A stretch of 38,063 nucleotides of DNA, taken from Thermodesulfobacteriota bacterium (GTDB lineage: Bacteria; Desulfobacterota; BSN033; UBA1163). The translations under genes and the position numbers were made by a program. Below are positions 15,969 through 24,174 of the stretch, one piece after another. The notes under the pieces are model-generated. The model did no database searches and was not told the origin of the DNA. It saw only the letters and a program-made list of their open reading frames with translations. The stretch lies in NCBI GenBank assembly GCA_030017685.1, contig JASEHH010000026.1, forward strand, positions 1 through 38,063, written 5' to 3'. Each line of letters starts with the position of its first letter. The first letter of the stretch is position 1.

Positions 15969-16498
15969 TGCACCACGAATTCGGTGAAGTAGACCGTCTT
16001 CACCTTAAATTTTTCAAAGAGTTGATTCGCTTTCAGGACAATCTCCTCCTTCAACTTCAACTTCCCCTTCGACTCAGCAATTTCCGGATAGGTCTTGCTG
16101 GTGAGGATAGTCAGGATGGCATCCCTCAGCTGAGGCGAGCGCTTTGCATACTCCTCATTCGCCTTTTCGTCCTCGCTTTCGATATCGATCTTAATCTTTA
16201 GATATCTCGGAAACTCCGTATCGGCGAGATTGACGATCATCGAATCGAGGCTGTAGATATGGCCTTGCTTGGCCGGTTCGGGCTTCTTCTCCTGTGTTGA
16301 ACCATCCTCTTTAAAAGGGTTGATCCCCGCCGGAAGGAGTGAGGGAGCGAAGAAAAAGATCGAACCAATGGCCACAAGGATAAGGAAAAAGAGACCGCCT
16401 ATCAGGATGATCGGGCCCTTTTTCCCCTTTTTAACCTTCGGAGACTCGCTTTCCGACCCTTTATTCTTTTTTACTTCAGCAACCTGTTTTTCCGCCAT
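15965..16498 (-). CDS. fliL: FliL, basal-body-associated membrane protein
   Basis: FliL associates with the stator and basal body and supports motor function. The 177-residue protein has a lysine-rich cytoplasmic N terminus, one span (GPIILIGGLFFLILVAIGSI) and a periplasmic domain with YSLDSMIVNLADTEFPRYLK, LRDAILTILTSKTYPEIAES and the C-terminal VKTVYFTEFVVQ. It is the first gene of the large fliL-to-FhlB unit and lies 28 bases downstream of the predicted start of a consensus sigma-54 promoter. It overlaps fliM by four bases. Confidence 0.93.
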   Translation of the reverse strand: MAEKQVAEVKKNKGSESESPKVKKGKKGPIILIGGLFFLILVAIGSIFFFAPSLLPAGINPFKEDGSTQEKKPEPAKQGHIYSLDSMIVNLADTEFPRYLKIKIDIESEDEKANEEYAKRSPQLRDAILTILTSKTYPEIAESKGKLKLKEEIVLKANQLFEKFKVKTVYFTEFVVQ

Positions 16499-16536
16499 TC
16501 CATCTCTTCCCGGAATTAAACTTCAGAGAGAAGAAT

Positions 16537-16552
16537 AGCAACGAGCGTGCCA
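16537..16552 (-). promoter_or_regulatory. Sigma-54 promoter of the fliL operon
   Basis: The minus strand reads TGGCACGCTCGTTGCT, an exact match to TGGCACG-N4-TTGCW. The predicted transcription start is near 16526, leaving a 28-base leader before fliL. It should drive the long export/switch/regulator operon. Confidence 0.92.
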
Positions 16553-16671
16553 ACTGGAAAAAATTTATAGGAGATGGCTAATCTTATGAGAGAATTGAGT
16601 TTTTTAATTTAAAGGCGGAAACAGAACAGATGGATGGCCGTCAATATTCAGGTCGTTTGTCAACGGTTTGA

Positions 16672-16734
16672 CAGAGTAGAGTTCGGAGTTTTGAGTTCGC
16701 CCGCCTGCCGGACGGGCAGGGAGTTCGGAGTCTA
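16672..16734. repeat. 7-bp tandem tract with 21-bp palindrome inserted
   Basis: Heptads GAGTTCG, GAGTTTT and GAGTTCG run up to 16699. A 21-bp palindrome (arms CCCGCCTGCC and its complement) occupies 16700-16720, after which GAGTTCG and GAGTCTA resume. The insertion is exactly three heptads long, so the 7-bp register is kept. Confidence 0.7.
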
Positions 16735-16797
16735 AATTTATCGTAACAGTTTAGCTGTTTGAAATCGTCTTGTAAAATCCCTTCCAACCTCCCTTTC

Positions 16798-16820
16798 TCC
16801 CCCCTTAAAATAAGGGGGGA
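16798..16820. repeat. C-run/G-run palindrome
   Basis: The arms TCCCCCC and GGGGGGA flank TTAAAATAA. It is a strong potential hairpin with no T-run, flanked by further G-rich sequence to 16852. Confidence 0.6.
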
Positions 16821-16872
16821 GGGGGGGTATGACAAAGGGGGGATTAGATCAGTTTTTTCAAAACGCTAAATT

Positions 16873-17008
16873 ATGATGGAATCGTAAAAAGTCGTCATTC
16901 CCGTGAAAACGGGAATCCAGAGAATTCTAACTATCTAAAAATACTGGATTCCTGCTTGCGCAGGAATGACTGATAATGGGATTTTCAGACTTTTTACGAA
17001 ACCATCAA
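16873..17008. repeat. 136-bp inverted-repeat element, copy B
   Basis: Terminal inverted repeats of 21 bases lie at 16873-16893 and 16988-17008, with the core GGAATCGTAAAAAGTC on the left and a close match on the right. Inside are two smaller hairpins: a GTCATTCCCG...CGGGAATCCAG unit and a CTGGATTCC...GGAATGAC unit. It is the uninterrupted form of copy A (4907-5095), in inverted orientation. ATTA occurs directly on both outer sides if the element is taken to start at TGATGG, a possible 4-bp target duplication. Confidence 0.85.
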
Positions 17009-17032
17009 TTATTACAATCTATCTATTTCTTC

Positions 17033-17062
17033 ACTCCAAACCCCGAACTGCGAACTCCGAAC
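17033..17062. repeat. 7-bp tandem tract at the 3' side of flgE
   Basis: Heptads ACTCCAA, ACCCCGA, ACTGCGA and ACTCCGA lead up to the flgE stop codon. They are roughly the complement of the GAGTTCG heptads at 16672-16734, so copy B is flanked by tracts in opposite orientation. Confidence 0.65.
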
Positions 17063-17064
17063 GA

Positions 17065-18327
17065 TTACCGGATATTGATCAACTGGGCCAGCATCTCATC
17101 GGTGGTGGTGATCACCTTCGTATTCGCCTGATAGCCCCTCTGGATGATGATCATCTTAATAAATTCAGCGGCCATATCGACATTCGACTCTTCCAGCATG
17201 GAGGAGGAGATCGTGCCCATGCCCCCTATTCCGGGTCTATTATAAAGCGGATCCCCGGAAGTTGTCGTCGCCTGGAAAAGATTTGCCCCTTTTCGGTTAA
17301 GGCCGTTGAGATTTGGGAAATCGGCCAGGGCGAGACATGCAATCTTGCGCCGCGTCCCGTTCGTATAACTGGCGACAATGTTCCCCTCATCGTCGATGCC
17401 TACCCCTGAAACCGTCCCGGCCGCATACCCATCTTGAGTGAGGACCTGGATCGCCGAAGGAGAGCCGTACTGGGTCATTCCGGTAAAATCGACGGTCGCT
17501 GCCGGAGGAGTGAGACCGTTGGCAAAGGTGATAGCCCCCGTATAAAAATTGACTGGCATCGCCGTGGTTAACCCTCCGGAGGAGTCAAAAATAGCTGTCC
17601 CTGAGCCATATTGCTCGAGGACCCCAGGAGTTCCCCCCTGAACATCGGAGCCATCGATCACGGCATTCCACCCCCAGGTCTGATCAGCTGTCTTGGTAAA
17701 ATAGACCCGGACCTGGTGGGATTGCCCGAGCGAATCATAGATGTTCAGGGCCGTTGAAAAATGTGAGGTCCCTGATGGATCGGTGATATCCCAGACCAGG
17801 GTAGATTCGGAGGCGTTCAAATTTAAAACCATGTCCACATCGCTGGAGACGCGGGGAGGGATCATGCTATTCTGGTTAATCTGGATATCCGATAAGGAAT
17901 TGATCATGGTCGTTCCCGTGCTGTCATAGAGATATCCCTGGACCTGATATCCCTGGGGGTTGACATAGTAGCCCGTGTTATTGATTTTAAAATGGCCGGC
18001 GCGGGTGTAAGACATCTCGTCTGTGAGAGAATCTTGAAGAACGAAAAAACCTTTTCCGTTGACAGCCACATCCGTGGAGACATCGGTCGTCATCAGAGAA
18101 CCCTGGATGAAGTTGGCATCCACTGTCGAAACCTTAACGCCAGCGCCTGTCTGATTACCGCCGGAAACTCCCGAGAGGGAAACCCCGAGGACATCCTCAA
18201 AGTGAACCGAACTGTTCTTAAAGCCTGTGGTTTGGAGATTGGAAATGTTATCTCCGATGACCCGCATGGCCGTGGCATGGGTGTCAAGACCCGAAAGCCC
18301 CGAATAAAAAGATGATGTGACAGACAT
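17065..18327 (-). CDS. flgE: FlgE, flagellar hook protein
   Basis: FlgE polymerises into the flagellar hook. The 420-residue protein has the N-terminal rod/hook signature (SFYSGLSGLDTHATAMRVIG, then DNISNLQTTGFKNSSVHFED), the FlgE D1/D2 segments (VNGKGFFVLQDSLTDEMSYT, FSTALNIYDSLGQSHQVRVY) and the C-terminal helix EESNVDMAAEFIKMIIIQRG, then YQANTKVITTTDEML. The length and the FNIYDSLG-type motif separate it from FlgF and FlgG. It lies 21 bases after flgD in the fliK-flgD-flgE unit. Confidence 0.96.
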   Translation of the reverse strand: MSVTSSFYSGLSGLDTHATAMRVIGDNISNLQTTGFKNSSVHFEDVLGVSLSGVSGGNQTGAGVKVSTVDANFIQGSLMTTDVSTDVAVNGKGFFVLQDSLTDEMSYTRAGHFKINNTGYYVNPQGYQVQGYLYDSTGTTMINSLSDIQINQNSMIPPRVSSDVDMVLNLNASESTLVWDITDPSGTSHFSTALNIYDSLGQSHQVRVYFTKTADQTWGWNAVIDGSDVQGGTPGVLEQYGSGTAIFDSSGGLTTAMPVNFYTGAITFANGLTPPAATVDFTGMTQYGSPSAIQVLTQDGYAAGTVSGVGIDDEGNIVASYTNGTRRKIACLALADFPNLNGLNRKGANLFQATTTSGDPLYNRPGIGGMGTISSSMLEESNVDMAAEFIKMIIIQRGYQANTKVITTTDEMLAQLINIR

Positions 18328-18348
18328 AATAATAACCTCCTTTCAATT

Positions 18349-19017
18349 TTAAGTAGATGAACTCAGGATGGCTTTTACATCCTGTAAGGTAATTCTTTCC
18401 GAACCCAGATTCAGATAGATCACTCCGTTTTCAAAGTGGATTCCAGTGACCGTGTCTATTCTTGAAAGACCGACCGGGATGGGCTGTCCCTTTTCGTCAA
18501 CGGCTGTGACCTGGAATGAATATCTGCCGTCAGACTGCTTCATTCCCTCCTGCGATTTTCCATCCCAGACCAGCTTTTGCCTGGAAGCGTCTTTTCCCCC
18601 TTCATCAAGGGTTCGAATCAATTGCCCTTTCCCGTCATAGATCTGGATCTTTACCTTTCCGGGTTTGGACAACTGATAATAACCCTCGGACACCTTCCCT
18701 CCGTTGATGGACAGATACTGGCTTTCGGTCTCCACTCTCTTCCCGATCAGCCCGGCCGCCTGTAAACCGTTCATAGAGGCATGATAGGCGCCCAGAGTTT
18801 CAAGAGAGCTTTGGATTCGATTCAGGCTGTCAAGGCTGTTAAACTGTGCCATCTGTGTGGCCATCTGAAAATTATCCATGGGTTCGAGAGGGTTCTGGTT
18901 CTTCAACTGCGTGACGAAGAGATTTAAAAAATCCTCCTGATTGAGACTGGTCTTTCTCTTGCTGGAACCAGCCACCGGATCAGAATTGGCCGTGGGTGAT
19001 ATGGACGAAATGCTCAT
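18349..19017 (-). CDS. flgD: FlgD, hook-capping protein
   Basis: FlgD caps the growing hook and allows FlgE to polymerise. The 222-residue protein has the N-terminal capping region (LNQEDFLNLFVTQLKNQNPL, then EPMDNFQMATQMAQFNSLDS) and a FlgD Ig-like/Tudor core (GKVKIQIYDGKGQLIRTLDE, LVWDGKSQEGMKQSDGRYSF). It lies 19 bases after fliK and just before flgE. Confidence 0.95.
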   Translation of the reverse strand: MSISSISPTANSDPVAGSSKRKTSLNQEDFLNLFVTQLKNQNPLEPMDNFQMATQMAQFNSLDSLNRIQSSLETLGAYHASMNGLQAAGLIGKRVETESQYLSINGGKVSEGYYQLSKPGKVKIQIYDGKGQLIRTLDEGGKDASRQKLVWDGKSQEGMKQSDGRYSFQVTAVDEKGQPIPVGLSRIDTVTGIHFENGVIYLNLGSERITLQDVKAILSSST

Positions 19018-19036
19018 TTCGTAACCTCCTATTATG

Positions 19037-20515
19037 TTATATGATTCTGTCTATATAACTGCTCATTCCCGGATATCGACGGACCGCAATTGAAAGGACA
19101 TCCGAAGATTCGGGGGATAGAAAGGCCCCGTCTCCGTTAAGCTCACTAACCTCCTGTTGTCCTCTGGAAAATGAATGTTCTTTCCTCTCCATGAATCGAT
19201 CCGCCCCCTGCTGAACAAAGACGTCAAACTTCTCTAGTTTAAAACCACCCTCTTCCAGGATCCTGCGAAGCTCTGTCCGGTGTGCCTCGAGCAATTCTTT
19301 TGTTACAGGGCTTTCCGCCCAGAGAGTAGCTCTCACCATCTCCTTCTCTTTTGTGACCTCCATGTAGAGGTTCCCGAGACGGGGGGGATCTAATGTTAGT
19401 TTGATTCTTTCCTCGCCATTTTGAACGGACCACACCATCTTCCGGCCAACCTGATGATAAATTTCAAATGACTCCACTTTCGAAAAAAAACCATTCTGCC
19501 CCTTCGGAACCTCCTCCGGCATGAAATGCTTCATTTTAGATTCCGGCCCGGCCCCGTTCTGTATCGAATAGGATTCGGAAAGGGAGGGATTATTCTTCAG
19601 GGATGCCAATCTGTGGTTGTCATTTTCAGAGTCAGGGCTTAATCCACTGATTTGAGGTTTACCAATGAATTCAAGCTTCAATGTCAGGTCCGGTCCGCCT
19701 TTTTCCGAAGAAACAGTGGCTGGATTTAAAGAAGTCAAGGCCCTCTGGCCATCATCCTCCATCTTGCCGGTCACGAGATAGTTTCCCGCATCTTTTCCCT
19801 TTATCTGAAATATGGAGAAAGGTTCCTCATGATGACCACCCATTCGATTTACAAACCTCTGGACAGTCTCCGAAACACCCTTCTCTAAAAGAGATAGGTC
19901 TGGCGCCAATTTTTCACTCCCGGGTTGAAACAGTGAGTAATCGACTGATTCTCCTTCGGAGTTCTGGGAAATGAAGAGTCCCTGAAAGGGAGGGTCGAGC
20001 TGATTGGGCGAAACAGAGCAAGAGATATTCGAAGCAAGTCTTCCCGGACCATCCGGATGGCCGGGGATAAAAGGGGCTATTAGACCGCCAGGCCCTTCGC
20101 AAAACAGAGAGGGCTCTCCCTGAATGTCCGCACCAACCGCATTTGGGAAATGGGTTGGGCTCGACATAAACAATGAGGTTTCTGATGGTTGATGGAGTGA
20201 AGGGGGAGGCCCCTGATCTTCGGGAAGGACGGGAACGCTCAATGGATGAATAAGGGTTTGGTCAATAAGTTCATTGAAGGTGTTGTAAGAAAGAGATTCT
20301 CTCTCGTCTGATCGGGGTGAGAGCGATTCTTCTGATAAAGCAAATAAGGACTCCCCCTGGCATCCATTCTCATTACAAAATCCTCCCTCCATATCAATCA
20401 TCTGATTGAGGAGAAGAGAATTAAACCCCTCGGAGGAAAAATCAGGAGAAAGGACAGAAGGATTCCCTTCGAATCCCACAGGCATCAGGTTGGCTAAAAG
20501 TGGCAGTTCCATCAT
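19037..20515 (-). CDS. fliK: FliK, hook-length control protein
   Basis: FliK is the molecular ruler that sets hook length and triggers the FlhB switch. The 492-residue protein has a long, low-conservation N-terminal part rich in Ser, Pro and Gly, and a C-terminal Flg_hook domain: VWSVQNGEERIKLTLDPPRL, GNLYMEVTKEKEMVRATLWA and LLEAHRTELRRILEEGGFKL. The L-x-P-x-x-L-G motif (LDPPRLG) is diagnostic. ATG occurs at both 20515 and 20512. The second is six bases from GAAGG and may be the real start. The predicted sigma-54 transcription start lies only a few bases upstream, leaving an unusually short leader. Confidence 0.9.
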   Translation of the reverse strand: MMELPLLANLMPVGFEGNPSVLSPDFSSEGFNSLLLNQMIDMEGGFCNENGCQGESLFALSEESLSPRSDERESLSYNTFNELIDQTLIHPLSVPVLPEDQGPPPSLHQPSETSLFMSSPTHFPNAVGADIQGEPSLFCEGPGGLIAPFIPGHPDGPGRLASNISCSVSPNQLDPPFQGLFISQNSEGESVDYSLFQPGSEKLAPDLSLLEKGVSETVQRFVNRMGGHHEEPFSIFQIKGKDAGNYLVTGKMEDDGQRALTSLNPATVSSEKGGPDLTLKLEFIGKPQISGLSPDSENDNHRLASLKNNPSLSESYSIQNGAGPESKMKHFMPEEVPKGQNGFFSKVESFEIYHQVGRKMVWSVQNGEERIKLTLDPPRLGNLYMEVTKEKEMVRATLWAESPVTKELLEAHRTELRRILEEGGFKLEKFDVFVQQGADRFMERKEHSFSRGQQEVSELNGDGAFLSPESSDVLSIAVRRYPGMSSYIDRII

Positions 20516-20529
20516 TTGCCTTCAGACAA

Positions 20530-20545
20530 AGCAATGGATATGCCA
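20530..20545 (-). promoter_or_regulatory. Sigma-54 promoter of fliK-flgD-flgE
   Basis: The minus strand reads TGGCATATCCATTGCT, with the TGGCA and TTGCT elements at exact sigma-54 spacing. Positions 6-7 (TA) differ from the CG consensus. The predicted start near 20519 falls inside the GAAGG ribosome site of fliK. Confidence 0.75.
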
Positions 20546-20737
20546 AAATAAATCAGCCGGACCGATTTTTTATTCCTTTATTATTTCCGATACTTTAGCT
20601 CCCTTCCTTTTAATAATAGAATGATTACCCTCCGCCCCCCGGAAATAATTTCCCCCTAACCTAAAAATACGGAGAAAATATTTCCAGGGTTAAGAAATAG
20701 AATGTGGTCACTCATGAATTAAAAAGCGCCCTGCTAA

Positions 20738-20771
20738 TAAAAAAGAAAAGCCCCGACCGATGCCGGGGCTC
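20738..20771 (-). terminator. Rho-independent terminator after tRNA-Glu
   Basis: On the minus strand AGCCCCGG pairs with CGGGGCT around a short loop, followed by TTTTCTTTTTT. It ends tRNA transcription before the fliK promoter and insulates the hook operon. Confidence 0.88.
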
Positions 20772-20785
20772 TTCGATAGTAATAC

Positions 20786-20863
20786 TGGCGTCCCCAAGGG
20801 GATTTGAACCCCTGTCGCCGACGTGAAAGGCCGGTGTCCTTGGCCTGACTAGACGATGGGGAC
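20786..20863 (-). tRNA. tRNA-Glu (anticodon TTC)
   Basis: The 78-base gene includes an encoded CCA. The acceptor stem GTCCCCA pairs with TGGGGAC, the anticodon loop reads CTTTCAC (anticodon TTC), and the T arm contains GGTTCAAATCC. It is followed by a strong terminator and lies in the same direction as tRNA-Lys and purA. Confidence 0.97.
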
Positions 20864-20885
20864 CCAATCTCAAATAATCATTTGT

Positions 20886-20962
20886 CAATGCAAAATGAAA
20901 AATGCAAAGTGATAAATTTTGACTGCTAACTTTTCAATTTACAATTTTCAATTTGCATTGTG
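20886..20962. repeat. Eleven degenerate 7-bp repeats between two tRNA genes
   Basis: The sequence between tRNA-Glu and tRNA-Lys divides without a gap into eleven heptads. The left half reads like AAATGAA and AAATGCA; the right half like CAATTTA, CAATTTT and CAATTTG. The two halves are partly complementary, so the whole could fold on itself. Confidence 0.75.
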
Positions 20963-20970
20963 TCGTAAAA

Positions 20971-21046
20971 TGGTGGGCCGTACTGGACTTGAACCAGTGA
21001 CTCTCTGCTTAAAAGGCAGATACTCTACCGTCTGAGTTAACGGCCC
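20971..21046 (-). tRNA. tRNA-Lys (anticodon TTT)
   Basis: The 76-base gene includes CCA. The acceptor stem GGGCCGT pairs with ACGGCCC, the anticodon loop reads CTTTTAA (anticodon TTT), and the T loop contains GGTTCAAGTCC. It lies 64 bases after the purA stop. Confidence 0.97.
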
Positions 21047-21055
21047 GTCTGATTC

Positions 21056-21085
21056 AGCGTAAGAGAAAACCCCCTGTATTGTCAA
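21056..21085 (-). promoter_or_regulatory. Possible sigma-70 promoter for the tRNA genes
   Basis: The minus strand has a perfect TTGACA at 21080-21085 and a weaker TACGCT at 21056-21061, 18 bases apart. Transcription would start a few bases before tRNA-Lys. The -10 element is a poor match. Confidence 0.4.
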
Positions 21086-21110
21086 GATGAAATGGAAATT
21101 ACGTAACACT

Positions 21111-22437
<1,327 letters not shown>

Positions 22438-22441
22438 CTTT

Positions 22442-22467
22442 GCCCTGCACCCTATGTGGTTCAGGGC
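22442..22467. repeat. Second palindrome of the CCCTGAACC family
   Basis: The arms GCCCTGCACC and GGTTCAGGGC surround CTATGT, with one mismatch. It is four bases from the neighbouring copy, so the two could form a double hairpin in the serA-purA transcript. Confidence 0.75.
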
Positions 22468-22488
22468 AGTTTAAACCTTCTTCCACCC

Positions 22489-24069
22489 TCAAAGTTCGAT
22501 CTGGCGGACCGAGATGATATTGGGCAACCTCAAAATTTCACCCACCATGCCCGGAGGCAGAGGAGAATCGAGGTGGAGAAGAGAGATCGCCATTCCGCCC
22601 ATTCGATCGCGACCGAACTGCATGGTGGCGACATTGATATTGCGGCTTCCCAGCGCCGTCCCGATATTGCCGATCACTCCGGGCCGGTCATAATTATTCA
22701 CCAAGAGGATATATCCCTCCGGAAGGGCTTCAATGAGAAAATCGTTGAGCTTGACGATTCGCAACTCCTTTCTTCCGAAGAGTGTTCCTGCGATATAGTT
22801 CTGTTCCATCTTCGACCGCACGGTCAGGGCGATCAGGCTGGTAAAGTCCTCTGCATCTTCACTGATGGACTCCGTCACCCTGATCCCTCTCTCCTTGGCC
22901 ATCACGGGGGCATTGACAAAGTTGACCGTCTCACCCACAAACGGCGTCAGCAGTCCCTTCAGGACAGAGATGGTGATAGGTTTTGTCCCGTATTCTAAGA
23001 CTTCGCCATGGTATTCGATCAGAACTTCTTCAATGGCATAATTCGAAATCTGTCCCAAAAAGCTTCCCAATTTCTCCCCCAGCCTCAGATAGGGCCTTAA
23101 GAAGAGGAGGATGTCCGGGCTGACAGCCGGGATATTGACCGCATTGCGGATTTCACCATTAATCAGATAATCGACAACCTGCCGGGATATGGCGATGGCC
23201 ACATTCTCCTGGGCCTCTTCTGTGGACGCTCCTAAGTGAGGGGTGCAGACAACTTCTTCCAGCTCCAGAAGAGGATTTCCAATCGCGGGCTCTTTTTCAA
23301 AAACATCGAGCGCCGCTCCCGCGACCTTCCCCGTTTTAATCGCCTCGTAAAGATCCTTTTCGTTGATGATTCCACCCCGGGCGCAGTTGATCAGGATGAC
23401 GCCTTTCCTCATCTTTGCAATGGCATTCTGATCGATCAGATTCCGGGTCTCCTCGGTCATAGGAGTATGGATGCTGATGAAATCTGACCGGCTCAGAAGT
23501 TCGTCAAAGGAGACCAGCTCAACCCCTTTCTTCTCCGCCACTTCCGGCGAAAGATAGGGATCGTAGCCGATGACCTTCATCTTCAAGCCCCTGGCGCGGT
23601 CCACAACGATCGTTCCGATGACTCCGATGCCGACCAGTCCGAGCGTCTTTTGATAGAGCTCCACACCCATAAACTTCTTCTTATCCCATTTCCCTGCCCT
23701 CATCGAGGCTGTAGCCTGAGGAACCTTTCTTGAGACGGAGAGCATCATGGCGATCGTATGCTCTGCCGCGGCAATGGCATTCTCCTGGGGGGTGTTCATG
23801 ACCACAATCCCCTTCTTGGTCGCCGCAGGAATATCGACATTGTCCAGCCCGATCCCCGCCCTTCCGATCACTCTCAGGCGACTCCCTGCCTCGATGATAT
23901 CCGCCTTCAACTTCGTCTCGCTCCGGATGATGATGGCATCGTATTCGGCGATGATTTGCTTCAGGTCCTCCTGCGAGAGACCGGGTTTGACATCATACTT
24001 CAGGCCCTTTGCCTGTTCCAGAACCTCCAGCCCCTTCTGGGACATCGGATCGCTGACCAATACCTTCAT
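22489..24069 (-). CDS. serA: SerA, D-3-phosphoglycerate dehydrogenase (long ACT form)
   Basis: SerA oxidises 3-phosphoglycerate to 3-phosphohydroxypyruvate, the first step of serine synthesis. The 526-residue protein is the long form. It has the catalytic and NAD domain with LGLVGIGVIGTIVVDRARGL (GxGxxG) and INCARGGIINEKDLYEAIKT. The catalytic His follows in VVCTPHLGASTEEAQENVA. Beyond it are the intervening ASB domain and a C-terminal ACT domain (LLVNNYDRPGVIGNIGTALG). The ATG at 24069 is preferred, with GGAG six bases before it; 24081 is an alternative. It lies directly after a class V aminotransferase gene. Confidence 0.95.
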   Translation of the reverse strand: MKVLVSDPMSQKGLEVLEQAKGLKYDVKPGLSQEDLKQIIAEYDAIIIRSETKLKADIIEAGSRLRVIGRAGIGLDNVDIPAATKKGIVVMNTPQENAIAAAEHTIAMMLSVSRKVPQATASMRAGKWDKKKFMGVELYQKTLGLVGIGVIGTIVVDRARGLKMKVIGYDPYLSPEVAEKKGVELVSFDELLSRSDFISIHTPMTEETRNLIDQNAIAKMRKGVILINCARGGIINEKDLYEAIKTGKVAGAALDVFEKEPAIGNPLLELEEVVCTPHLGASTEEAQENVAIAISRQVVDYLINGEIRNAVNIPAVSPDILLFLRPYLRLGEKLGSFLGQISNYAIEEVLIEYHGEVLEYGTKPITISVLKGLLTPFVGETVNFVNAPVMAKERGIRVTESISEDAEDFTSLIALTVRSKMEQNYIAGTLFGRKELRIVKLNDFLIEALPEGYILLVNNYDRPGVIGNIGTALGSRNINVATMQFGRDRMGGMAISLLHLDSPLPPGMVGEILRLPNIISVRQIEL

Positions 24070-24174
24070 CATCTTCTCCATTCCAGTTCACCCCACACGA
24101 TGTCACCAATAATGATTCCGTACTCTCTCCGAGCCGGAGGGCTCTCTGAGCCGGAGGCCGAAATCCGAAATCCA

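Larger units (their letters stand above)
16553..17064. other. flgE-fliL intergenic region, repeat-filled and without genes
   Basis: Beyond the sigma-54 promoter this gap contains no credible gene. It holds a 7-bp tract with an inserted 21-bp palindrome (16672-16734), a C-run/G-run palindrome (16798-16820), the 136-bp inverted-repeat element copy B (16873-17008) and a second 7-bp tract (17033-17062). The 64-codon frame at 16641-16835 is built from these repeats. No convincing terminator for flgE is visible. Confidence 0.75.

Noticed and set aside
16641-16835. 64-codon minus-strand frame between flgE and fliL
   Set aside because: It is built from a 7-bp tract, a GC palindrome and a C-run/G-run palindrome, and has no ribosome site.
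20886-20962. Possible CRISPR array
   Set aside because: The periodic units are only seven bases with no spacers, so this is a tandem repeat and not a CRISPR array.
22456-22998. 180-codon plus-strand frame across the end of serA
   Set aside because: It is antisense to the ACT-domain part of serA, and its composition (His, Arg, Asp rich) is typical of a shadow frame.
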